A DNA stretch of 64,000 nt from assembly GCA_000151295.1 (NCBI GenBank), contig GG745332.1, positions 583,760 to 647,759 on the forward strand, written 5' to 3'. The position numbers and the translations under genes were made by a program. Source of the stretch: Allomyces macrogynus ATCC 38327. Its lineage: Eukaryota; Blastocladiomycota; Blastocladiomycetes; Blastocladiales; Blastocladiaceae. Below are positions 44,068-54,739 of the stretch, piece by piece; positions within the stretch are counted from its first letter, which is position 1, and each line of letters opens with the position of its first letter. Under the pieces are notes generated by a model. The model saw only the letters and a list, made by a program, of their open reading frames with translations, ran no database searches and was not told the origin of the DNA.

Positions 44068-45080
44068 TTTGTCGCGGCCGAGCTCCGCGCAAGCGCGCGG
44101 TTGCGCGCGCGGATGTGACGGGCCCTGGGCCCGTTCAGTTTGTTGATTTGTCGTCGTCGTCGTCGTTGTTGTTGTTGTTCCTTCGTCTGCCTGCAATACC
44201 TCTCTCCCCCACAAGTCCAAAATCGCTATTGTTCGCCCTTCCCAACATGATCTGTTCACTCGATTGCGCGTCTCCTCCACCCGCCGGCGACGGTGACGGC
44301 GACGGCCGCTGCTGGATTTCGTTCGTGTCAGGTTGCCTCGTGGCTCAACAGCGACCGGCTGACACGGCCGTTCAGCTCGTGGACCGCATCAAAGGTCGGA
44401 TCCCGCTCGCTCAATCACAACGGGGCAGACCAGTCCAGGACCGCGCATTCACAAAATGTTTGCGCGCTCGTGCGCATACTGGAGGGGCAAAGTCATGGAT
44501 ATGTGGAAATAGCGTCTTGATATTGAAAATGCCGACGACGCACCCCTCACAGGCGCGCGCGGTGCCGCCGCCGCCTCGCGATGGATGGATCATCAGTCAA
44601 GAATGGATAATGGGTGTAACGGAAACAGAAAAAGACACGTCAAACAGCATGGGTGGACGAGAGAGAGGGACCGAACAAAAGAAACAGAAAGAAAAATGGA
44701 TTGCGCGAGTACGGACGATAACGTCGGCCACGGGCCGGAGAAATGATGACGAAGGGGAGGGAATCACGGGCGGTTGCAGCGCGTCTTGGGAACGAAACGG
44801 GTGAGGGATGGGGGCAGATGGGGTGGGGAGGGCGGGGGCCAGCCGACGCCGAACGCATCTGTGCCGTGGGGAAGACAACAAGGGGAGAGGAATGGAATGG
44901 ATCGACAAAGAACGACAAACGGCATCAACGAGAACCAAATCCGACGGTGCGACTTGGCGTGATGAGCGGAGAGCTGGGAAGCAATCACGACCCCCACACA
45001 CTCAGCGCAGCACCAGCCGGCAGCGGTTGGCAACACACACGCGACACAAAAAGAGATGACTCCTTGACCCCGCATCCAAC
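44068..45080. other. Convergent 3' flanks of PRPP synthetase-like and BTG/Tob genes
   Basis: About 1 kb. A (GTC)n-(GTT)n run lies at 44151-44179 just after the PRPP synthetase-like gene. The remainder is purine-rich on the + strand (AGAGAGAGGG, GAAACAGAAAG). No gene. Confidence 0.55.
44151..44179 (+). repeat. (GTC)n-(GTT)n triplet run
   Basis: Five GTC-type triplets followed by five GTT-type triplets in the 3' flank, about 85 nt after the stop codon at 44067. Confidence 0.9.
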
Positions 45081-46142
45081 TCAATGCATGGGCGGCCACG
45101 CCGCCGACGTCTGACGAGGGTGCCCCGCCACCTGCTGCTGTTGCTGCTTCTGGTGGTCGTGCGCGTTAGACGCGGCCTTAGCCTCGTGGTCGGCGACCAC
45201 CGCCGCGAGCGACGGCCGGCGCGCCGGCACGTCCCCGCCGCCAAAGTACGAATCGAGGTCAAACTCACCAAGCGCAACATGCCCGAGCTCGACCGACCGC
45301 ATCGCGCGCATGCGAATCTCAGCGCCATGATCGACAGGTTCCTGGAACCGCGGTGGCAAGTAAGGGCGCGCCTCAAACAAGTGCACGGGCAGGAACCCAG
45401 GCACGTCGTTGGTTGTGTAGGACACGAGCCCGGGGGAGACGGTCAGCGTGAACGAGACGGGCAGGAGCGACGGCAAGTGGACCGGGTCAAGATGGCACTG
45501 ATGGAACGCGGCCGCCAAGATCGGGTCGGCGCGGTAGGCGCCTGCGGCGGGGACGGGCGCGGTATGCGCGCGCGTGTGCGGCTTGATGACCGACCGCGGT
45601 GGGTGGTGCGCGATTGTGCGCCGCGCGATCCCGCGCTTGGGCGCTCGAATGTCCCAGGTATCGGCAAACCGCGCCGCCATCGTGTCGAGCAAAATCGTCT
45701 TGAATTCGGACATGAGAATGTCGTCGTGCAGGCCGCCGAGGTGCAGCAGCTGGCACAGGAATTCAGCGGCTGCGGCCAGCTCCTTGGAGACGAGCAGGAA
45801 TGCGTAGATTTCTTGCGGCGAGTAGGTCGCGGCCGCGGCTAGCGCGGCCAAGCTCGCCGTCGAGCTCGCCGACGAACGGCGTCGTTGCGGGACAAAGCCT
45901 GCGGGCGTCGCCCAGTTGCCGCCGGGCGCCATGCCGAGCGCCGCGTGCTCGCGCAGGTCGAGCGACGTGGCCGAAGGAATCGCTGGGGCCGTGGTTGGAG
46001 TTTCAAAGTGCAGGTGCCGCGGCGACGAGGAGGTCGACGACGAGGCCGAGACGGCACTGCTCGTCGATCCGCGACGGTGCGCAGCGACCCGGGCAGCAGC
46101 AACCGACGCAGTCGAGGACGGGTTCGAGGCCGTAGACATCAT
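45081..46142 (-). CDS. BTG/Tob-family antiproliferative protein
   Basis: One exon, 353 residues from the first ATG in frame (46142; a second ATG follows at once). The BTG domain lies at about 100-250: IYAFLLVSKEL...FLCQLLHLGGLHDDILMSEFKTILLDTMAARFADTWDIRAPKRGIARRTI is box A with the tryptophan that precedes the P-x-KG-type motif, then ADPILAAAFHQCHLDPVHLPSLLPVSFTLTVSPGLVSYTTND matches the D-P-x-x-x-x-A, the Leu-Pro and the Asp/Ser-Pro-Gly-x-Val-Ser motif of box B. BTG/Tob proteins bind the Caf1 deadenylase of CCR4-NOT and restrain proliferation in animals. An Ala/Ser-rich N-terminal extension and a polar tail with KQQQQQ flank the domain. Known mainly in animals and some early-diverging fungi and other eukaryotes. 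The family call is from motif order, not a search. Confidence 0.78.
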   Translation of the reverse strand: MMSTASNPSSTASVAAARVAAHRRGSTSSAVSASSSTSSSPRHLHFETPTTAPAIPSATSLDLREHAALGMAPGGNWATPAGFVPQRRRSSASSTASLAALAAAATYSPQEIYAFLLVSKELAAAAEFLCQLLHLGGLHDDILMSEFKTILLDTMAARFADTWDIRAPKRGIARRTIAHHPPRSVIKPHTRAHTAPVPAAGAYRADPILAAAFHQCHLDPVHLPSLLPVSFTLTVSPGLVSYTTNDVPGFLPVHLFEARPYLPPRFQEPVDHGAEIRMRAMRSVELGHVALGEFDLDSYFGGGDVPARRPSLAAVVADHEAKAASNAHDHQKQQQQQVAGHPRQTSAAWPPMH

Positions 46143-47073
46143 CTTGGAATCGAGGGCAGTTGGTGCGTTGGATGCGGTCGGAGAGGAATAGAGCAGCGGT
46201 GGTGGGGCCGGTCGCAGTCGACGGGGCACTTGGTCGGCCGCAGGGATGGGCAGATCACGAAGCGTGCGGACGGGCAAAGCAGGAACTCCAAAGCGGTGCC
46301 TCGGCGAGCAGAACAGGCCGTTGGATGCAGTGCGGTGCGCCAATCAATCGACGCGGTTAACGGTTCGGCGAGCAGGCAGCAGCAACAGCCAAACTCTCGA
46401 ACTCTCTTTCCCTTCCCACTTCGGGAACGGATGTACGGGCGCGGGCAACGGAATTCTTGGTTCGGTTGGTCGGAAGCGCACAGCGGTCCGGCCGGGGGCA
46501 GTTGAGCACGTCGTCGTCTTGTCGTGGATGGTGCGCGCAGGGGCAGGAAGCAGCAGGGGCACACGCGAGTCTGATGGGGTCTCGAGCACGTCAAAGTCGG
46601 TCTGGCAGAGAGAGGATGAGCTGGGGCGCCAGTGGCCATGGGACCGCGTCTGCTTTATAGGCCAGCGATGGCTCATGGTCCCGCGTCGCCATCGCAAGCG
46701 CAAGCCGCGCTGATCTACAGGGGTGTGGTGGGAGCCGGCGCAGGTGGGAGACGTGCGCGTTTTCGTTGCGCGCGCAGGTGCAGGTGCGAGTCGGTTGCTG
46801 TATTAGCATTTGAGATTGGATAGCCCAAACATGCGGTCTGGACGGGTATACACCCGCGCCTCAACACACGGTTGCTGTGCTGCGGCGGCCGTCGTAGTGG
46901 AGCAACCATGAAACATGATTCGGGCCAAGGCGGCTTGGCACGGTCATGAAGACGACAGAACCGTTCAGCAGTATGGCGATATGCTCGGTGATGTTGCTCT
47001 CCTGAAGCCGAAACAGACTGACTTACACAGAAATCACTAGCACTGTATTGATCATCGTCGCGGCAGTGACCGT
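46143..47073. other. BTG/Tob upstream region and PLP protein 3' flank
   Basis: About 0.9 kb. A minus-strand TATAAA at 46654-46659 could serve the BTG/Tob gene, implying a 5' UTR of some 480 nt. No coding evidence. Confidence 0.5.
46654..46659 (-). promoter_or_regulatory. Possible TATA box of the BTG/Tob gene
   Basis: GCCTATAAAGCAG on the minus strand, 512 bp before the ATG at 46142. The distance is long, so this is tentative. Confidence 0.35.
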
Positions 47074-47979
47074 TCATGGCTTCGGGTCCACTGCCGCTGA
47101 TGCTGCTGTGGCCTCGGCCGCGAGCCTCGCCGCCATCCGCGCTGCATCGGCCTTGGCCTGCGCCTCGCTCGTCTTGTAGGTCCGACTGCCAAAGATCGCA
47201 CTTCCGACGCGCACGTTCGTACTGCCATGCTTGATGGCGATGGCATAGTCGTCGGACATGCCCATCGACAGCTCAAGTGGGCGCGTCATGGCGTGCAAGT
47301 TCTGCACCTCTTGGTCGTGCTTTTCCGCATCCTGCTCCACCTGCTCGGCCCAGCTGCGCAACGTTGCGAAATCGCGGTCGCCGCACCCGGGCTCGCCAAT
47401 CGTCATGAGCCCGGCCACCTGCAAGTTGGGCAATTCGGCTCGGATCGTGTGCACCGTCTCGATCAGCGTCTCCACGGTCGCGAACCCGGCCTTGGACGAC
47501 TCGCCCGACGTGTTGGCCTGTAAGAAGATGCGCAACGGCGGCTCGCGCGTGGCCGCGTGGTGCTTGCCCCAATGCTTGTCGAGCTCGCGCGCGAGTTTCA
47601 GGGAATCCACCGTCTCGACAACGTAGAGGTTCGGGATCGACGTGAGCATCTTGGCCTTGTTGGTCTGCAAATGGCCAATAAAGTGCCATTGCAGCGTGCG
47701 CGGCAGTTCCTTGGCCTTGTCGACGAGCTCCTGCACATAGTTTTCGCCAAAGTGGTCGTGCCGCGTGCACTCGTGCAGTGCGAGAATGTCCGACGCCGGC
47801 TTGGTTTTTGAGACGGCCACGAGCCGGACCAGGCCGGGATCGGCAGCGTCGCGCGACTCGCGCGCGGCGCGGTGCAGATCGCCCACGACCTGCATGTAGT
47901 TCAAGTAGAGCTCGTGCGCGCGCGTGCCAGGTTCCGGGTTGGCGAGCGGCGGAAGCGCGCGCAGTTCCTCGGAGGTCAT
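47074..47979 (-). CDS. Pyridoxal phosphate homeostasis protein (YggS/PROSC family)
   Basis: One uninterrupted exon of 301 residues starting at the ATG at 47979. The PLP-binding lysine sits in LVAVSKTKP (Lys58), followed by FGENYVQELVDKAKELP, WHFIGHLQTNKAKML, VETVDSLKLARELD, LQVAGLMTIGEPG, LSMGMSDDYAIAIKHGSTNVRVGSAIFG; these are the family's core motifs in order. The protein binds pyridoxal 5'-phosphate without known enzymatic activity and buffers its level. It is a single TIM-barrel domain with an Ala-rich tail of about 25 residues. It is divergent from the Memo gene, with a 660-bp shared upstream region. Confidence 0.95.
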   Translation of the reverse strand: MTSEELRALPPLANPEPGTRAHELYLNYMQVVGDLHRAARESRDAADPGLVRLVAVSKTKPASDILALHECTRHDHFGENYVQELVDKAKELPRTLQWHFIGHLQTNKAKMLTSIPNLYVVETVDSLKLARELDKHWGKHHAATREPPLRIFLQANTSGESSKAGFATVETLIETVHTIRAELPNLQVAGLMTIGEPGCGDRDFATLRSWAEQVEQDAEKHDQEVQNLHAMTRPLELSMGMSDDYAIAIKHGSTNVRVGSAIFGSRTYKTSEAQAKADAARMAARLAAEATAASAAVDPKP

Positions 47980-48639
47980 GTCGTCAAGGCAAAATGTCGG
48001 GTTTTCGGGCCGGTTGTGTCGGGCTGTTGGTCGCGAAGACGCGGGGCCGAGGGGGCCGCGCAGTCACCCACTTCGGTTCGGGCGGGAGCGGCGATTTGGT
48101 GGCGAGCGTGCGCACGGGCGAGTCGCGGTGGATCGGCCGGCCGAGCGGGAGCAGGATTGGCCAATGGAGCACGGCACGTCGTGCAGGGGCGGCAGCAAGT
48201 TGCAGCAAGCAAGCGGTTGTCGTTGTGAGCGTGCGCAGCTTCCCGGGCATGGCCTGCAGCAGCGCAGTCGTGGTCGTGCCGTCGCCGCGTGGTCGTTGCC
48301 GATGGTGGTCGCGCTGCACGTTGTTGACGGCGACGGTTGCGATGGCCGAGAGCCAAACGGCCGATCGGGGCGAAGCGGGCAGAATCGTTTGGCAGGGGGC
48401 ATGCTGCCACGGCCATCGCCCGTCACGCGCAGGTTGACCGACGCGCCTGCCGCTTCGAGTGACGCGGCCGGTTGTTCGACTTGCTAGACTCGCCTCGCGT
48501 TGACGACCACCACGACCGCGGCGAACGAACTAGCAACATGGGCGCGTCGCTATAAATACGCGCACCGAGATGCGCGCTCTCCAACAACAACAGCAGCAAC
48601 GACACGTCCATTCACGCCCAAGGACAAGCACCAACCGCC
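47980..48639. other. Divergent promoter region of the PLP protein and Memo genes
   Basis: GC-rich on the left. A TATA box for the Memo gene is at about 48549. No gene within. Confidence 0.6.
48549..48557 (+). promoter_or_regulatory. TATA box of the Memo gene
   Basis: CTATAAATA lies 91 bp before the ATG at 48640, an ordinary core-promoter spacing. Confidence 0.6.
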
Positions 48640-50115
48640 ATGGCCTCCTCACGAACACCGTGCCAGTCCCCACTGCCGACACGCCGGGCCACGCACGCCA
48701 GGTCGTGGTACACCGACGACGCGGCCGACCTTGCCGCTCAGCTCGACGAATGGCTGCTCGCGACCGCCACGGCACCGGGCTGGCCGCACGAGTCGGCACT
48801 GCCCAACGAGGTGCCCGACGCGCCCGGATCGCGGTCGCCGCCGCCCACGCGCGGCCAACCTGTGCGCGGCGCGCGTCTCGTCATTGCTCCGCACGCAGGA
48901 TACTCGTATTCGGGCGCGACCGCTGCCTGGAGCTATGCCGCACTCGATCTGACGGCTGCGCGCCGCGTCTACGTGCTCGGCCCCGCACACCACATTTACC
49001 TGCGCGGAGCGGCCCTCTCGTCTTGTGGCACCATTGCGACGCCGCTCGGCAACTTGCATGTCGACCGCGCCGCGGTTCGCCGACTTGCCGACTCGGGCCA
49101 CTTCACGATGCTCTCGGTGCAGGACGACGAGGACGAGCACTCGCTCGAAATGCAGTACCCGTACCTCGCGCACCTGAACCCGGACCTGGCCATTGTGCCG
49201 ATCCTCGTCGGCCAGCTGTCGTCTGACCAAGAACGCGTCTACGGGTCGCTGATCGCCGACGTGCTCGACCACGACCCGCACGCCGTCGTCGTCATTTCCA
49301 GTGATTTCTGCCATTTCGGGTCGCGGTTCAAGTACCAATACTACACGCCCTCTCCACCCCCACCCTGCGCGTGCGCGCACCCACGCGCGCTGCACAAGCC
49401 CATGGACGTGCGCGAGATGCACACGCACCTCGCGCGTCACGCATCGCACGCGCCCGCCGCGCCCGACACGTCCTACCTCGACAAGAACGACGCGCCGCAC
49501 GTCGCGGGCGAGCCCGAGGTCCCCGTGCAGCGTCCCGCGACCGTCGCGCGCGACATTACCGTGGCCATGGCGACCAAGGGTGCCGTCCCAATCCACGAGA
49601 GCATCGAGGCGCTCGACCGGCGCGCGATCCACTTGATTGAGCGGCTCGACGCGGACGGGTTCCGCGCGTACTTGGCCGAGACCAAGAATACGATTTGCGG
49701 GCGCAATCCGATTGCGATTGCATTGGCGGCACTGCGTGACTTGTACGATCGTGCACTCGAGACGATCTTGGTCCAGGGAGGCAAGAAATGACGGTGCCCC
49801 GTGACCGTGGCGAACTTGGTGCATGCGCGCGAGATTGAGACGCTGGCCGCGAGCCGCGGGGACTTGCCTATTGTGCGACTGCTGTGTTACGCGCAGAGTT
49901 CCAAGGTCGTGCGCGTCAACGACTCGAGCGTGTCGTATGTCGCAGCCTACGCGTACGTGCCGCGGTTCCTCGCACCGGATGAGGCCGCACCGGACGTGGA
50001 CGATATCCCCGAGGACGAGCCCGAGGAGCGCGAGGTGCTGCGCAACGACGAGGACGAGCCGATGGCCGAGGCTGAGGCTGGCGACGACGGCGAGGATGCG
50101 ATTGAGATGGAATAG
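48640..50115 (+). CDS. Memo family protein
   Basis: Exons 48640-49770 and 49834-50115 (intron 63 nt) give 470 residues; Memo proteins are usually about 300. The core shows ARSWYTDDAADLAAQLDEWL, LVIAPHAGYSYSGATAAWSYAAL, VYVLGPAHHIYLRGAALSS, DEDEHSLEMQYPYLAHL, IVPILVGQL, VISSDFCHFGSRFKYQYY, SIEALDR and, after the splice, LLCYAQSSKV...DSSVSYVAAY. The His residues of PHAG, GPAHH and EHSLEMQ and the Cys of DFCHFG correspond to the copper/iron-binding site of Memo. A Pro/His-rich insertion of about 75 residues follows FKYQYY, and an acidic tail follows the last strand. Memo links growth signals to redox and cytoskeleton in animals and yeast. The splice was chosen because it removes the TGA at 49789 and rejoins the conserved end. 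Confidence 0.9.
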
Positions 50116-50370
50116 TGAGCCCACGCTGATCCGCTGCTGGCAAGTGGAGTTCAGAGTGTCGAGCCGAGACGTTTTGTCGTTCGTGGAGGGTCAGCGTTGG
50201 GTCGTTTGTAAATAGTTGCTTGTTTTTTTCACCTTCTCGTTTGCACTCGGCAGGCGCGAGGAGGTGCTGGTAAAAGAGAACACCAGAGCGTACACGAAAC
50301 GATCTCGTGTCGATTCGAGTGAGAAACAAACATGAAAACACACCCAGCACGCCCCAGATCCATCCAACAT
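50116..50370. other. Short convergent 3' flank between Memo and Spb1
   Basis: 255 bp; nothing but 3' UTR sequence expected. Confidence 0.6.
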
Positions 50371-52881
50371 CTACTTGCGCTTCTTGCCCTTGGCCTTGTC
50401 CCCGATCCTCTTGGTCGCACGCAGCTCCTTCTTCATGCGCGAATCGACCATCTTGTACCGGCCCTTGACACCGCCCGGACGGCCCTTGACACCGCGGTTC
50501 GTGCCGCGTGCCACAACCAGCTTCGGCTTCTCGTGCTGTTTGGCCACCTTCTTGGACAGCAGCTTCGACACGGCCGTGGCCTTGGCCGACTCGGTCATAT
50601 CCTCGGCCTCGGCAATCGACGCGGCCTTCTTGACGAGTCGCGTCAGCTTGGCGACAGCGCGCTTCTTCTTGCGGTATTTCGCCTCGGCCACCTTCTTGAT
50701 GGGCCGTGCGTCGAGTGCGCGCCGCCGCTCCATGATGGCCTCGACCGTCTCCTTGGACACGGGCATGACGGGTTTGTTGAACTTGCGCTCGTCCTCGAGG
50801 AACCACGCGGGTAAATCGGCATTGTCGGCATAGGCGTACCGGTTGAAAGATGCGTCGACCACCGCATGTTTGTTCTGCTTGACCATATGCGCGAGCGCGA
50901 GCGCGTGCGGCGTCGTGAGTGCGCCCTCGGGCGGACCCGTCGTGCCGTCCAAGTCCACATCCGAGAAGGCCGTGTCGTCGTCGTCGTCCATGGCCTCGCC
51001 TGCGTCGTCATCGGAATCGCTGTCGTCGGACGTGTCGGACGCGGCCATGGCCTCGGTGCGCCGCGACTTGGCCGCAGGCTGCTCCACGTCCGAGTCGTCG
51101 TCCGAGTCGTCGTGCCGCGCACTATCAACCTCATCGTCGCTCGCCAGCGTTCGCGCAATCTTCTCCTCTTGCCGCTTACGCTTGCGCGACGCTGACTCCT
51201 CCTCGAGCTCGCGGTTGTAGACGTCGAGGTAATCGTCGTCATCGTCGTCGCTGCCGTCCATGTCCACGTCCGACTCAATCACCGCCGCCGCGCGCTTAGT
51301 CGCCTTCCCTCCTGCTGGTGCGGCCGCCTTGGTCGCCTTGGCCGACCCTGCCTTCTTGGCGCGCTCCTCTTCGAAAATCGACGCGAACATCGGGTTCGAA
51401 AAAAACATTGCGGCACGGCCCGACAACTTCGGCGCCACGTCGTCGTCCAACACGACCCCCGCCTCGTCCATATCGTAGTCGCTCTCGTCGCCATCACTCG
51501 ACTCGCTGTCGCTCAACCCCTGCACCTCGACCAGCGCGCGGGTCGCGTTCGCGCCGCCATCGAACAGCGCGTCCTCGCCCTGCTGCTCGGTCCCGACATC
51601 CGTCGGCGCCGTCATGTTCAGCTGCATGCGCAGCAACTCGCGCGCACGCTTTTCGCGCAACTTGCGCTTCGTGCGTTTGGCCCGGACGCGGTCCTCCTTG
51701 GCGAGCGCATCGAGTTCGCGCGCCATGCGCTCCTCGTCGTCGAGCTCCTCCTCCTCGGCGGCGGCTTTTGCGGCTTTTGCCGCGGCGGCATCGGCCTGCG
51801 CCTGCTCCTTGGGCACCTCGAGCCCGAGATGCACGCGCATCGCCACGCGCCACTTGAGCAGCGCCTTGAAGTCCTTTTTGCCGAGCACTTTCAAGTCGGC
51901 GAAACAGGTCTTGATTTCGTCGGTCGTGAGCTCGTGCGCGAGCAGCGCGCGGTCCGCGTCGGACGCGAATTCGATCGTGTTGTTGGCGGCGAGAATGCCG
52001 ACCGGGTCGGGGGACTGCAGGAACTGCGAGATGGTCGTCGTGTGGAAGAGCGTGTAGTCGCCGTCGCCGTAGCCCTCGCGCTGCCGCTTCTTCTTTTCGG
52101 GCTGGAAGACCGACGTGAGGTGCGTCTATCGAGAGGAAAAGCAAGTGGGTGAGCCAAGGTGCGATTCGAGCGGTGCCGCTGCCAGCGCGATGCGAGAGAA
52201 ACGTACGACAGTCTGCTCCTCGACCTCGTCAAACACGTGCCGCGGGTCCAAAAACTTTGGGTCAATTTTCTTGGGCGCCTTGAAGTCGCGGCACACAACG
52301 AAAATCTCGGCCGAGACGTTACGCGACGACGGCGGTTTCGTGGCCTCGACATTCTCAAACAGCTGGTTGAAGACCCACAGCAGCGAATTATAGTCCTTGG
52401 ACCGGAAGACCTTGGTCACGAACGTGCCGCCCTTGGCCAAAAACTCGGTCGCCAACTTGAGCGAATGCAAGACGAGCTCCGACTGCGAGTAAGCGTCCTG
52501 CACCCACGCGGTACCGACGTTCGGCGCACCATCGTGCAAAACGACATCGGCCTTCCACGTCTTCATTTCGCCGCGCAGTTCGGCGCGGCACTTGTCGGTG
52601 GTAATGTCGGACGCGAACGTGATCACGCGCGGGATCGGCTTGATGGGCACCAAGTCGACACCGAGAATCAGCGATTGCGCCGGCATGTACTTGCTGGCCA
52701 CTTGCAGCCAACCGCCAGGCGCCGCACAGAGATCGATCAAAACGCGCGCCTTTTCAAGGAAATTGTACTTCTTGTTCAGCTGCACCAGCTTGAAAGCCGC
52801 ACGCGAGCGAAAACCTTGCTCTTTGGCCAAGTGGTAGTACTTGTCCAAGCGTCCTTTACCCGTTTTTCCCTTCTTGCCCAT
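50371..52881 (-). CDS. SPB1: 27S pre-rRNA 2'-O-ribose methyltransferase Spb1
   Basis: Exons 52881-52207 and 52125-50371 (intron 81 nt) give 809 residues (yeast ~841). The N-terminal FtsJ domain (about 1-210) starts [32 protein letters not shown] with the catalytic-tetrad lysine, then [16 protein letters not shown] for S-adenosylmethionine, [13 protein letters not shown] and [14 protein letters not shown]. The central part ([18 protein letters not shown]) and the coiled, acidic middle are typical, and the C-terminal Spb1 domain ends in [50 protein letters not shown] and a Lys-rich tail. It methylates the ribosomal A-loop during 60S maturation in the nucleolus. Long Asp/Ser runs are likely CK2 sites. 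The ATG at 52881 matches the family start, though the frame is open further upstream. Confidence 0.95.
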
Positions 52882-53749
52882 GGTGACGGTGCGGTTGCTG
52901 GAACGGCGGCAGCAGCGGGAGGTGGTCGTGCGGAACGAAGGCCGGTCGACGGCACAATGGATGGATGGCTTGCAACGCTGGTGGGTCCAAGGTCGGAACT
53001 GCAGCTGCTGCTTGTTGTCGAACGAGCTGCGGGGGCGTTTTGCTGTCGAATATGGGACGGCAATGAGGTTGATCGTGTCGAGGAAGATGCAAGGGACTGC
53101 ACAGAGGTGCCCTGTGGACAGGGTCACGTGCAGAGTCATGATCCGTTGCTCTCTGGACAACCGCATCCTGCTTTGGATCTCAAGCAAAACCAACCTACCA
53201 CACCACGAGCAATGTTGAACAGTCTGGCGATTGCTCATGGTGGACAAGTTGCGTGAGAGACCAAAACTTATTTTTTTTTCGACGTTATTCTTTGGGGTAC
53301 TTGTGAGCAACTCTACCATCATCAAGAGCTGCCATTGATGCAGATATCCTGGTGCCAGTCACCCCAAATCCATATCATGATTATGATCACACTCTGGCAC
53401 TCAGCGCCCTCGTTGTGACTTGCATACATTTCGCAGCACGGCAAGCAAAAAACTGAAAACAAAAAACTCGACCAACAGCTACCCCCCCCCCCCCCCCCCA
53501 CCCATCCAAACCAGGCATTGCTGAACTTGATCCCTCCTTCATCCCTGAAGCACACCTGCGCTATGAAAACATTAACACCACTGCATATGCCGGGCCATGG
53601 GATTAGGCGCGCAAGTTTGGTCGCTATTTTATTTGTTGAGCTGGGCCATCATCACAAATGCTTCTTGCAAATCGACCCAGGATTGTGACAACCTCATGCA
53701 TTGTCACACATCTTCCAACAAAATCTCGCATGCATGCCAAACACTACAC
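52882..53749. other. Spb1 upstream region; start of a lower-GC stretch
   Basis: The Spb1 promoter, then from about 53250 a drop in GC. A C18 tract lies at 53482-53499. No intact gene. Confidence 0.5.
53482..53499 (+). repeat. C18 homopolymer
   Basis: Eighteen consecutive C in lower-GC non-coding DNA. Confidence 0.95.
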
Positions 53750-54160
53750 ATCACTTCCATATCATGTTACAGCTATTAGAATACATAACTTTGGTCTCCT
53801 GGAACACATTGCGACTTTGGCACCCAGCTCCACTGCAAATGAGCGCCTGCAATGACAGTGACATCAACTTTGCCAGTGCTTGCCAAAGCACCAATGGCAT
53901 GTCAGGCGTCACATACATCATGCGGCTGTGCAGCAACATCCGTGGTGAAGCTCGAGGGAGGCTTTGCGTTCCGCCAATCAGTTACAATCAAGTTGACCAT
54001 CAGGGTGTGGCAAGAAAAATGGAAGAAATGGATTCTCGCGCATTGAAGCCCCTGTCAGTGCATTGACGTGACTTCCAAACGATGCTGCAAGACGCGCTAC
54101 ACAGGTGAGGCTGCGACCACAATGGATCCTCACAATGACAGGCCTCCAGCTGGCTTGCAC
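53750..54160 (-). pseudogene. Possible remnant (copy 3) of the gene at 56832
   Basis: On the minus strand a segment near 53935-53865 reads RMMYVTPDMPLVLWQALAK, matching the ATPDMPSVLWQYLDP block just downstream of the open frame of the 56832 gene and the VTP-(D)VPSVLWRVFADP block of copy 2. Little else can be aligned; the rest of the stretch is too diverged. Low-GC sequence. Very tentative limits. Confidence 0.35.
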
Positions 54161-54268
54161 AGTGCATGTGGCAGAGTGCTCCTGTCATCATGGGATATAC
54201 TTGCACAAAATAGAAACAAGTATCATCGCTGGGGTGACCACTCATGCTGCCTACTTTTCACCATCAGA

Positions 54269-54739
54269 TCACGGTTTCTCTCCCTGTACCTTGTCCCTGG
54301 CACTCTCCACCGGATCAGCCGCAAAGACGAGTGTCATGGCTGCCAGAGCTGTTAACATCCCCCTGGACACGTTCGGTTCCACAGCCAAAAAAGCATTGCG
54401 CCCGAACGCGTCCGCCCGGACTTTAACAGCTCTGGTGGCTGCCGCGATCCGACGCGCAGCTGGCACTTGGTCCTGAGCGGTCAAGTCAAATCCCAAAACG
54501 CCAGGCGGGGACAGAATCCAGGGACCAAACGGCTCCCAGTACTCAAATATGTGCACGCGCACACGGCCCTGAATCACTTTCTCATCATGACAACAATTCT
54601 TAATGATCTTTTGGAGCGGCCAATCACAACTTGGCGCCAGATCCAGCGCGAGCAAGCGCCAGAAAAGCCGGCGACTTTGGGTCTGCAAAGACCCGCCAAA
54701 GCACAGATGGCACGTCAGGGGGTCACACACATCATGCAA
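54269..54739 (-). pseudogene. Open frame without start, continuing copy 2
   Basis: A 156-codon minus-strand frame follows the end of copy 2 and reads VHIFEYWEPFGPWILSPPG, then AARRIAAATRAVKV, AFGRNAFLAVEPNVSRGMLTALAAM. The composition looks protein-like, but there is no ATG at its beginning and I find no splice that gives it one. It could be the 3' half of the ancestral gene, lost or unmodelled elsewhere. Confidence 0.35.

Noticed and set aside
49801..50115. A separate small acidic gene downstream of Memo
   Set aside because: The frame carries the conserved C-terminal Memo strand (YAQSSKV, DSSVSY) and joins the first exon in frame through a 63-nt GT-AG intron, so it is the second Memo exon.
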